Source: an uncultured Parabacteroides sp.
GTDB lineage: Bacteria; Bacteroidota; Bacteroidia; Bacteroidales; Tannerellaceae
Direction of reading: 5' to 3'
Assembly: GCA_937894065.1 (NCBI GenBank)
Contig: CALCST010000004.1
Coordinates: 1 to 52,912 of the forward strand
Length of the DNA stretch: 52,912 nt
Shown: piece after piece, positions 16,938-23,924 of the stretch
Numbering within the stretch: the first letter of the stretch is position 1
How the letters are laid out: the number at the start of each line of letters is the position of its first letter
The notes under the pieces: model-generated
The model's database searches: none
Told to the model about the DNA's origin: nothing
What the model saw: the letters and a program-made list of their open reading frames with translations, nothing else
Translations under genes and position numbers: made by a program

Positions 16938-18593
16938 TCAATTCTTTTCAGTGAACTTGCCAAGAGCAAGATATTTCTCATACAATCCCTGATATACAGC
17001 CGCACGTGCAGCATCAGGATAATATTCTTTGGCAAAGCCTGAATTCATAGCTGCAATAGCATCTTCTACCTTAGGATATACGCCGGCAGCTGTTGCTGCA
17101 AACATTGCTGCTCCCAATGCACAAGCCTGGTCGGTGTTGCACACTTTCACAGGCATATTCAGAACGTCGCTCAATGTCTGCATTACGAAAGGAGATTTCA
17201 GAGCGATACCTCCGATTCCAATTACATTGTCAATTTTCACGCCTTCGTTGCGGAAACGGTCCACAATAGCTTTTCCTCCGAAAGCCGTTGCTTCAACCAA
17301 AGCACGGAAGATTCGTGGAGCATCAGAACCAAGACTCAGACCAGTGATACTTCCTTTCAGCATCTGGTTTGCATCCGGAGTACGACGGCCGTTGATCCAG
17401 TCTGTTGCAATGATTGTACTTTCTTCCATTGGAATTTTTTCTGCTTCGGCAGTAAGTTCAGGTATGATTCTGTCTGAAGTTTCCTCAATAAGTTTCTTCT
17501 TTGTTTCTTCATCAATGATTGAAGACTTAGCCAGAATATTCTTTAGTGGGAACTCAAGGACTTTCTTGAACCAAGCATATACATCACCGAAAGCAGACTG
17601 ACCGGCTTCCAGACCAATCATTCCCGGAATTACTGAACCATCCACCTGACCACAAATACCTTTGATAAGATTATCTCCGATTTCTTCATACGAAGCCACC
17701 ATCACGTCGCAAGTTGATGTTCCTATAACGCGGACAAAAGTATGAGGAGTTACTCCAGCTCCTACTGCTCCCATATGGCAATCGAAAGCTCCACCGGCAA
17801 CAACGACATTAGTTGTAAGTCCCAATTTTTCTGCCCATTCTTCAGTAAGATGACCGACAGGTTTATCTGCAGTTTCTGTTTCGGTGAACAGTCTTTCTCT
17901 GAATCCTGCAAGAAGTGGGTCCAGCTCAGTAAGGAATTCTTCACTTGGCAGACCGCCCCATTTAGGATGCCACATGGCTTTGTGACCGCAAGCACAACGG
18001 CTACGTACAATGTCTTTTGATGATGAAACTCCTGTCAGTAATGCCGGAAGCCATTCGCAATGTTCAACGATTGAATATGCAGCCTTTCTGACAGCTTCAT
18101 CTTCACGCAGAACATGAAGAGCCTTTGCCCAATACCATTCAGAGGAATAGATACCTCCTTCGTATGCAGAATAGTCGATATCCCATTTCTTGCAAAGAGC
18201 GTTGATTTCTGCTGCTTCGTTTACTGCAGTGTGGTCTTTCCACAAAACGAACATTGCATTAGAATTTTCAGCAAATTCAGGCAACATAGATAGTGGCACT
18301 CCATTCTTGTCTGTGAATACAGGAGTTGAGCCGGTAGTGTCGAATGCTATACCGACTACTTTTTCTGCTGTTCCTTCAGGGCATTCAGCCAATGCTTCAC
18401 GAACAGTTGCAATCAGTACGTCTATATAATCCTGCGGATGCTGTCTGTACTGGTTGATTGAAGGGTTGCAATATTTCCCTTCTTTCCATCGCGGATAATA
18501 TTTAACCGCTGTGGCTATAGTTTTTCCCGTTTCGGCATTCACTATTACGGCGCGTGCCGAGTCGGTTCCGTAGTCTAAACCGATGACGAACAT
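16938..18593 (-). CDS. araB: Ribulokinase
   Basis: FGGY-family sugar kinase of 551 residues from the chosen start. It begins MFVIGLDYGTDSARAV, the phosphate-binding loop of the family. GGAFDCHMGAVGAGV, IGTSTCDV, DWINGRRTPDANQ and GIGGIALKSPFVMQTLSDVL are ribulokinase landmarks. It phosphorylates L-ribulose to L-ribulose-5-phosphate in L-arabinose catabolism. It is the third gene of the araD-araA-araB order but is separated from araA by 360 bp of repeats. The ATG at 18593 is chosen because upstream in-frame codons back to 18674 read octamer repeats (LKTQKLINS-type peptide). Coupled expression with araA is likely but must pass the hairpin-rich gap. Confidence 0.95.
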   Translation of the reverse strand: MFVIGLDYGTDSARAVIVNAETGKTIATAVKYYPRWKEGKYCNPSINQYRQHPQDYIDVLIATVREALAECPEGTAEKVVGIAFDTTGSTPVFTDKNGVPLSMLPEFAENSNAMFVLWKDHTAVNEAAEINALCKKWDIDYSAYEGGIYSSEWYWAKALHVLREDEAVRKAAYSIVEHCEWLPALLTGVSSSKDIVRSRCACGHKAMWHPKWGGLPSEEFLTELDPLLAGFRERLFTETETADKPVGHLTEEWAEKLGLTTNVVVAGGAFDCHMGAVGAGVTPHTFVRVIGTSTCDVMVASYEEIGDNLIKGICGQVDGSVIPGMIGLEAGQSAFGDVYAWFKKVLEFPLKNILAKSSIIDEETKKKLIEETSDRIIPELTAEAEKIPMEESTIIATDWINGRRTPDANQMLKGSITGLSLGSDAPRIFRALVEATAFGGKAIVDRFRNEGVKIDNVIGIGGIALKSPFVMQTLSDVLNMPVKVCNTDQACALGAAMFAATAAGVYPKVEDAIAAMNSGFAKEYYPDAARAAVYQGLYEKYLALGKFTEKN

Positions 18594-18662
18594 AGGATTT
18601 GAGTTTATTAGTTTTTGAGTTTTTAAGTTTATTAGTTTGTTTTTGAGTTGACGAGTTGACAA
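18594..18662 (-). repeat. Octamer-repeat leader of araB
   Basis: Read on the minus strand: TTGTCAAC, TCGTCAAC, TCAAAAAC, a 4-bp half unit, TAATAAAC, TTAAAAAC, TCAAAAAC, TAATAAAC and TCAAATCC, then one T and ATG. The register to the start codon is identical to that in front of araA, the TolC-like gene, the second permease and the ATPase. Confidence 0.88.
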
Positions 18663-18663
18663 G

Positions 18664-18930
18664 GTTTGTTCCAACGGATTTGCAATCCGTTGGTTTGTTT
18701 AGGTGGATTTGCAATCCGCATTTTCCAACGGGATTACAAATCACAACTGAACATTGTGTCGCCCCTTCAGGGCTTTTTTGGGGGAGGGGGTGGTGTCATT
18801 TTAACCCGGGGCTGATACCCCGGGCTATCAAATCCGCATGTGCGGATTTGTGTAAGGCTTTCAGCCTATGTTTTGCAACACCCACCTATAAAAAGGCTTT
18901 CAGCCTTTTCTCCCTTGTATCTGTAGCCTT
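18664..18930. repeat. Cluster of GC-rich palindromic repeats between araA and araB
   Basis: About 270 bp contain at least six small palindromes. They include CAACGGATTTGCAATCCGTTG-type words near 18670, a second GGATTTGCAATCC near 18702, GCCCCTTCAGGGC near 18760, CCCGGGG-N6-CCCCGGG near 18805, CAAATCCGCA/TGCGGATTTG near 18830 and two AGGCTTTCAGCCT copies near 18856 and 18894. A run of GGGGGAGGGGG lies near 18780. Such palindrome clusters are dispersed in Bacteroidetes chromosomes; a shorter relative lies at 47279. No protein frame is convincing here. Confidence 0.8.
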
Positions 18931-18953
18931 GTCACCTTGTCTATGATTCCTTG

Positions 18954-20450
18954 TTATCTCAACATATAATAAACTTCATTCATTCTAAGCTCTTTCTTGA
19001 AGTCGTTCAGGTTGGTATTCTTGTCGATAACAACCATTTCGATACCTGCGATATCTGCGAAATCCTGCAAATATTCAACAGAAAGGTCGAAAGAGAATGC
19101 AGTATGATGAGTACCGCCAGCCATAATCCATGCAGCAGCACCAACTTCAAGATTCGGTTGAGGAATCCACAATGCAGAAGCAACCGGAAGTTTAGGCAGA
19201 GGTTTGCTCTTGATACAATCAACAACATTTACAATCATACGGAAACGGTTGCCCATATCGACGATAGTTGCAGCAACACCTTCACCCTGTTTGCTAGTGA
19301 ACACAAGGCGGGCAGTTTCACTGTCAATACCGATGCTCAGCCTGTGTACTTCCAGTTTAGGTTTGTGTTCTGCGATAAGCGGACAAACTTCAAGCATATG
19401 TGCCTGAAGAATTGCACTTCTTTCGCCATCAAAATTCAAAGTATAGTCTTCAAGGAAAGAACATCCTTTAGGCATGCCCTGGCTCATGAACCACATAGAA
19501 CGGTAAAGTGCCGCAGTTTTCCAGTCGCCTTCTGCGCCGAAACCATAACCTTCGCTCATCAATCTCTGTGAAGCTAAACCAGGAATCTGGTCGAATTCGC
19601 CCAAGTCGTCGAAGTTAGTAGTGAAACCTTTTGCTCCTTTATCCTTCAAAAGGCGGCGTAATGCGATTTCTGCCTTAGCAGAGTTCCATACTTTTGTATA
19701 TGCTTCTGTTCCCGGTTCTTCCAATTTTGGGTCGTGGTCATATTCTGCCCAATATTGTTCAACCAAAGCTTTTGTATCTTCATCGCTTACAGCTTTATAA
19801 TAAACCATAAGGTCATTGATCGGGCAATAGTCAACGTGGTATCCCAAAGTTTGTTCAGCAGAAACTTTGTCGCCATCTGTAACAGCCACGTTATTCATCT
19901 GGTCACCGAATCTCAAGATAAGCATATCCTGAGCATCAGCCCAAGCAGCACATACACGCATCCAAGCAGCGATTTTCTTCTGAGCAGATTCGTCCTGCCA
20001 GTGGCCTACAACGATTTTGCGGTTCTTTCTCATGCGGGCGCATATATGTCCGAATTCGCGGTCACCGTGAGCAGACTGGTTCAAGTTCATGAAATCCATG
20101 TCGATTGAATCCCAAGGAATTTCCTTGTTATATTGTGTGTGGAAGTGCAACAATGGTTTTCTCAGTTCCTGCAAGCCGTGAATCCACATTTTTGCAGGTG
20201 AGAATGTATGCATCCATGTGATAACACCGATACATTTATCATCGTTGTTTGCAGCTTTCAAAGCAGCTGTCACTTCTTTTGCTGAGTTTACTGTTCCTTT
20301 ATAAACAACCTTCACAGGAAGATTGCCTGTGGCATTCAAGCCTGCTACCATTTCATTACTATGTGCGTCTACTGCGATTACTGCGTCGCCACCATACAAT
20401 AACTGTGCTCCGGTTATAAACCAGACTTCGAATTGATCATAAGAGTTCAT
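18954..20450 (-). CDS. araA: L-arabinose isomerase
   Basis: 498 residues, normal length for AraA. It begins MNSYDQFEVWFITGAQLLYG, matching the family's E-x-WF-x-TGSQ-x-LYG start. GVITWMHTFSPAKMWI, PLLHFHTQYNKEIPW, DMDFMNLNQSAHGDREFG and GAEGDWKTAALYR are characteristic and contain the active-site Glu and His residues that bind Mn2+. It converts L-arabinose to L-ribulose in the cytoplasm. It lies between araD (155 bp upstream, gap full of repeats) and araB. An 11-unit octamer leader, the longest in the window, precedes the ATG. Confidence 0.97.
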   Translation of the reverse strand: MNSYDQFEVWFITGAQLLYGGDAVIAVDAHSNEMVAGLNATGNLPVKVVYKGTVNSAKEVTAALKAANNDDKCIGVITWMHTFSPAKMWIHGLQELRKPLLHFHTQYNKEIPWDSIDMDFMNLNQSAHGDREFGHICARMRKNRKIVVGHWQDESAQKKIAAWMRVCAAWADAQDMLILRFGDQMNNVAVTDGDKVSAEQTLGYHVDYCPINDLMVYYKAVSDEDTKALVEQYWAEYDHDPKLEEPGTEAYTKVWNSAKAEIALRRLLKDKGAKGFTTNFDDLGEFDQIPGLASQRLMSEGYGFGAEGDWKTAALYRSMWFMSQGMPKGCSFLEDYTLNFDGERSAILQAHMLEVCPLIAEHKPKLEVHRLSIGIDSETARLVFTSKQGEGVAATIVDMGNRFRMIVNVVDCIKSKPLPKLPVASALWIPQPNLEVGAAAWIMAGGTHHTAFSFDLSVEYLQDFADIAGIEMVVIDKNTNLNDFKKELRMNEVYYMLR

Positions 20451-20570
20451 AGGATTTAAGTTTTAAAGTTTATAATGTTTTTAGTTTTTTAGTTTTTAAG
20501 TTTATGAGTTTTTGAGTTGACAAGGGGACAAGTTGACAAGGCTTCAGGAAAAAAGATATTTCTTCTTGAC
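20451..20570 (-). repeat. Conserved module plus 11-unit octamer leader of araA
   Basis: Read on the minus strand, the 40-bp module (20570-20531) differs by one base from the copy at 12428. Octamers then run without break: TTGTCAAC, TTGTCCCC, TTGTCAAC, then eight A-rich units ending TTAAATCC, one T and ATG. Before it, 20571-20600 carries decayed GTCAAGAAG/GTTAAG words of the same kind. Confidence 0.88.
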
Positions 20571-20605
20571 TTCTTAACTACTTAACTTCTTGACTCCTTT
20601 ACTCC

Positions 20606-21295
20606 TCATTTCCCTTGTCCATAATATGCTCCCGGTCCATGTTTCCTGTTAAAATGCTTTTCCACCAACAGCGGATTCATTGTCAGTGCAGGATTTATGG
20701 AGAAAGAGAAGCATGCCATTTTTGCGACCTGTTCCATAACTACAGCATTATGAACGGCATCAGCCGCATCTTTTCCCCATGAGAAAGGACCGTGGTTCTT
20801 TACCAGAACTCCGGGAGTATGAACCGGATTTATACCGTTGAAGCGGCGCACTATGACATTGCCTGTTTCAAGTTCATAGTTACCCATCACTTCTTCTTCA
20901 GTCATATCTTCTGTGCAAGGAATATCGTCGTGAAAATAGTCGGCATGAGTTGTTCCGATGTTAGGAATATCTTTCCCTGCCTGAGCCCAAGCAGTTGCAT
21001 AAGTGGAATGTGTATGGACCACGGCGCCAATTTCCTTGAAATTCCTATACAACACAAGATGTGTCGGAGTGTCGCTCGATGGTTTCAGTTTACCTTCTAT
21101 AATATTACCGTCTAGGTCAACAACCACCATATCTTCAGCCTTCATTGTTTCATAGGAAACTCCGCTTGGCTTTATTACAACCAAATTGCTTTCGCGGTCG
21201 ATAGCCGAAACATTTCCCCATGTGAAAATAACCAGCCCGTGTTTTACCAAATCCAGATTTGCGCGGAAAACTTTTTCTTTTAAAACTTCCAGCAT
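20606..21295 (-). CDS. araD: L-ribulose-5-phosphate 4-epimerase
   Basis: 229 residues of the class II aldolase/AraD family. KHGLVIFTWGNVSAIDRE holds the phosphate-binding GNVS motif; IKPSGVSYE, SSDTPTHLVLYR, GAVVHTHSTYATAWAQAG with the zinc-binding HTH, and a later His in VLVKNHGPFSWGKDA complete the site. It converts L-ribulose-5-phosphate to D-xylulose-5-phosphate, feeding the pentose phosphate pathway. It is the first gene of the minus-strand ara operon, so the ara promoter should lie in the 436-bp region upstream of it. No arabinose regulator is encoded inside the window. Confidence 0.96.
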   Translation of the reverse strand: MLEVLKEKVFRANLDLVKHGLVIFTWGNVSAIDRESNLVVIKPSGVSYETMKAEDMVVVDLDGNIIEGKLKPSSDTPTHLVLYRNFKEIGAVVHTHSTYATAWAQAGKDIPNIGTTHADYFHDDIPCTEDMTEEEVMGNYELETGNVIVRRFNGINPVHTPGVLVKNHGPFSWGKDAADAVHNAVVMEQVAKMACFSFSINPALTMNPLLVEKHFNRKHGPGAYYGQGK

Positions 21296-21313
21296 ATTAT
21301 TAATTATTTATAT

Positions 21314-21398
21314 AAGTTTCGCAAGTTGCTCTACTTAAAAGTTTACAAGGCAAAATACCAGTTAATCCGTTAACTGAAAGTTGAGTCTGCAGAAACTT
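21314..21398. repeat. Hairpin-ended intergenic element upstream of araD
   Basis: The element begins AAGTTTCGCAAGTTGCTC and ends with a partly complementary GAGTCTGCAGAAACTT. Its left half is almost identical to the element at 29272-29338 (same AAGTTTCGCAAGTTGCT start and ACTTAAAAGT/ACAAGGC words). The arms here have diverged, so the stem is imperfect. It lies just before araD, in its probable untranslated leader. Confidence 0.65.
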
Positions 21399-21636
21399 GA
21401 TTTATTTGCTCTTTGGTTTGTGAGTCTATAAGTTTTACATCAATTAAATACATGCAAATTATCACTCACCTACTTATTGCGAAAGTAGGAGTTATTTGAA
21501 TAGCTTGATTATCTTATTGATATGTTATATAGCATAAATGTGTTTTGTATACACTTTTCTAAGGAAATTTGGTATGTGTAATATAGTTTCGGTATGGGAA
21601 AAATCATTAATGAAAAACCATCCGAACCCAATTTTG

Positions 21637-21671
21637 AATATATATAGAAATAAGTTCAAATATATATAGAA
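21637..21671. promoter_or_regulatory. Direct repeats in the 436-bp gap between araD and the OmpR-type regulator
   Basis: The 13-bp word AATATATATAGAA occurs at 21637-21649 and again at 21659-21671, 22 bp apart. The spacing equals two helical turns, as expected for a tandem binding site, but the words are A/T-rich and could be chance. Apart from this and the hairpin element, I see no gene, tRNA or clear consensus promoter in 21296-21731. A CGAAAGTA word (minus-strand TACTTTCG) at 21480-21487 is one base from the -7 consensus and could serve araD. Confidence 0.35.
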
Positions 21672-21731
21672 GTATTTTGAGCTACGTCCGTATATATTTT
21701 TAGGTGAAAAAGGTTTGGTTTTTATATTATC

Positions 21732-22433
21732 TCAATCCTCCAAACAAATCCCAACCCCTTTCAACACATTCAATGAAATGTTGGAGTCTTTGGACAAATA
21801 TTTTCGGAGTTTTGTAATAAAGACATCAAGACTTCTGGAAGAGTAGAAATCAGAAACGCCCCAGATAGTGTTGAGGATGTGTTCTCTGTTTACAACTTTG
21901 CCTTTTTCCTTGCAGAGCATTTCAAGAATTTTCGCCTCCTTTGCAGTAAGAGACTGTTTTTCTTCGTCGTGGCAAAGGAGATTTTGTGAAGGAGTAAAGG
22001 TGTATTTACCAATTTGGTAGATGATTTCTTCCGCCTTGTCGTCTGCTTTCGGAGCAGATATATTTTGTCTTATTTTCAATACGGCTCTGATATGCGCATC
22101 AAGTTCTTCGGGAAGAAAAGGCTTTTTGATATAAAAGTCGGCTCCTGCCTGATAACCGTTTATTACATCGCGGGCATTGGTGAGTCCGGTAATGAAAATC
22201 ACGGCAATCGAAGGATAATGTTCCCTTATATGCTGAACCATTGTCATTCCATCCATTACCGGCATTTCAACATCCGAAACAATAACGTCAAACGTATCTT
22301 TTGCCAAAGCATCCAGACCGTCTTTTCCGTTGACTACAGATTCGACCTCATAGCCTCCGATAATTTGCTCCAGACTGCTTTTTAGGATAAAACTCAGGTT
22401 CTTGTCATCTTCAACCAATAATACACGTATCAT
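21732..22433 (-). CDS. Response regulator, OmpR/PhoB family
   Basis: 233 residues. The receiver domain is LLVEDDKNLSFILKSSLEQ, the phospho-acceptor Asp lies in DVIVSDVEMPVMDGM (about residue 54), T in FITGLTNARD, and K in YIKKPFLPEEL. The C-terminal winged-helix domain (about 135-230) shows LTAKEAKILEMLCKEKGKVV and RSLDVFITKLRKYL. It begins 6 bp after the stop of the kinase gene, so the two form a pair. The divergently transcribed outer-membrane barrel gene at 23925 is the natural candidate target. Confidence 0.94.
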   Translation of the reverse strand: MIRVLLVEDDKNLSFILKSSLEQIIGGYEVESVVNGKDGLDALAKDTFDVIVSDVEMPVMDGMTMVQHIREHYPSIAVIFITGLTNARDVINGYQAGADFYIKKPFLPEELDAHIRAVLKIRQNISAPKADDKAEEIIYQIGKYTFTPSQNLLCHDEEKQSLTAKEAKILEMLCKEKGKVVNREHILNTIWGVSDFYSSRSLDVFITKLRKYLSKDSNISLNVLKGVGICLED

Positions 22434-22439
22434 ATTCTG

Positions 22440-23768
22440 TTATTTTTTTATTGGCAATGTTATTACAAATTCACTGTATTTTCCTTCCACACTGTTCAGC
22501 GATACGTTGCCGTTCATTGCTGTAACGACTTTATATACATAATTCAAGCCAAGACCGAAGCCGGCAACTTTCCTGTCTTTCCGGTATTCCAGTCCGCCAC
22601 GGTGAAATTTGTCGAATATGTGTTTCTGCTCTTTCAACGGAATTCCCCAACCATTGTCCCATACTTTTATTACAACCGAATTGCTTTGCAGCTCTGCCGA
22701 TAATTTTATGGTAACATCTTTATTGGAATATTTCAGAGAATTGTCAATCAGATTGCTGATAACTTCTTTCAGATATTCTTTGTCTGTTGTCATATTTAAC
22801 GGCTGTGGGCAATCTTGCAGAAAAGTAACATTCTTATCTGTCTTGACATTATATTTCATTACAAGTTCTTCAAATAATACCGACAAATCAACTTCTTCAG
22901 AAGTAAACTTAAGTCTGGATTGTTCCAGTTTGGCTATTGTCAATATTTTTTCCGAGAGATTCAGAAGATGAGAACTTTCCTCATTTATAATAGAGAAATA
23001 TTGCTTTTTCAATTCCGGTTTGTTGTCCATCAATCCGCTTTCCAAAGCATGGCTTGCCATGGTGATTGTGTTGATAGGTGTTTTCATATCGTGAATCATG
23101 GCATAAGTGAAATCTTGCCTGATTAGAGCTATTTTGTTTTGTCGGATAATGATTCTTACCTGATAAACTATACACCAGACAACGAAGCAGAGGAGCAAAG
23201 CTGTTGCTATAAGCAGAAAACTCATTTTACGGAAAACGATAATATAAGGATTGACTATTACAGCCTGAACATACTCCGTCCTTTCCCAATTTAGTGAGAC
23301 TGTTGATGTTTTCACTGTTCTGAAGAATCCGTTTGGATGAGATTCGTTGTCTGTTTCCAGTGAATTTCCAAGAGAATCAACCTTTATGCAATACAACTCA
23401 GCCTTATAACCTTCTTCCTCTAATGAACTTTTGAATATAGAGTCAAGCAACGGAAGTGATGTTTGCGATTGATACAAAGAATCTGCATAATGATTGAGGA
23501 AAGATATAATATGTTCCTTTAGTCTTTGGTCATTTAGATTCTCGTCGTAGTTCATATTTGAGGAAAGATTCAATGTCGTGTCTACTCCGGAAATTTCGCT
23601 TAACCGTTCAATAGTTTCATTCAATACAGCTTTTGGAAAAAGACGGTTCCCAGTTTGATACAACTGATGCTCCAGCAATTGGTATGTGTTTGCCAACCAT
23701 ACGGATTGCAAAACCAATATGATTATCAGTCCGAGGAATGTAATTATTTTAATGTATTTCCCAATCAT
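22440..23768 (-). CDS. Sensor histidine kinase
   Basis: 442 residues from the ATG at 23768. A first membrane segment (about 6-24, IITFLGLIIILVLQSVWLA), a periplasmic sensor region of about 170 residues and a second membrane segment (about 185-205, MSFLLIATALLLCFVVWCIV) are followed by the HisKA helix with HDMKTPINTITMASHA. The ATPase domain shows NLIDNSLKYS, DNGWGI and GFGLGLNYVYKV. The longer frame from 23855 adds 29 residues without homology-like character, so I prefer MIGKYIKI as start. It should act on the OmpR-type regulator encoded 6 bp downstream. Its signal is presumably periplasmic. Confidence 0.92.
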   Translation of the reverse strand: MIGKYIKIITFLGLIIILVLQSVWLANTYQLLEHQLYQTGNRLFPKAVLNETIERLSEISGVDTTLNLSSNMNYDENLNDQRLKEHIISFLNHYADSLYQSQTSLPLLDSIFKSSLEEEGYKAELYCIKVDSLGNSLETDNESHPNGFFRTVKTSTVSLNWERTEYVQAVIVNPYIIVFRKMSFLLIATALLLCFVVWCIVYQVRIIIRQNKIALIRQDFTYAMIHDMKTPINTITMASHALESGLMDNKPELKKQYFSIINEESSHLLNLSEKILTIAKLEQSRLKFTSEEVDLSVLFEELVMKYNVKTDKNVTFLQDCPQPLNMTTDKEYLKEVISNLIDNSLKYSNKDVTIKLSAELQSNSVVIKVWDNGWGIPLKEQKHIFDKFHRGGLEYRKDRKVAGFGLGLNYVYKVVTAMNGNVSLNSVEGKYSEFVITLPIKK

Positions 23769-23924
23769 ATATCTTGTTTTGCCGGTAAAAGTAGTGAAAA
23801 CATCTTTTGAGGTTATCTGTCCGAAAAAGATATAACAATTAATTAACAAAGCCATAACATGAGGATAACCTATTATCGGGATATAAACCGGTTACTTTGC
23901 CGCAGAAATTAAAACAAGCATATT

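Noticed and set aside
18664..18930. Repeat cluster considered as a CRISPR array
   Set aside because: The palindromes differ from each other and spacing is irregular; there are no constant repeats with unique spacers and no cas genes.
18656..18946. Open frame of 96 codons through the araA-araB gap
   Set aside because: It covers palindromic repeats; the peptide (Cys- and Phe-rich, no domain) and repeat structure argue against a gene.
21296..21731. Search for a tRNA or riboswitch in the gap before araD
   Set aside because: No cloverleaf, TTCGA-type loop or conserved aptamer core was recognisable by eye.
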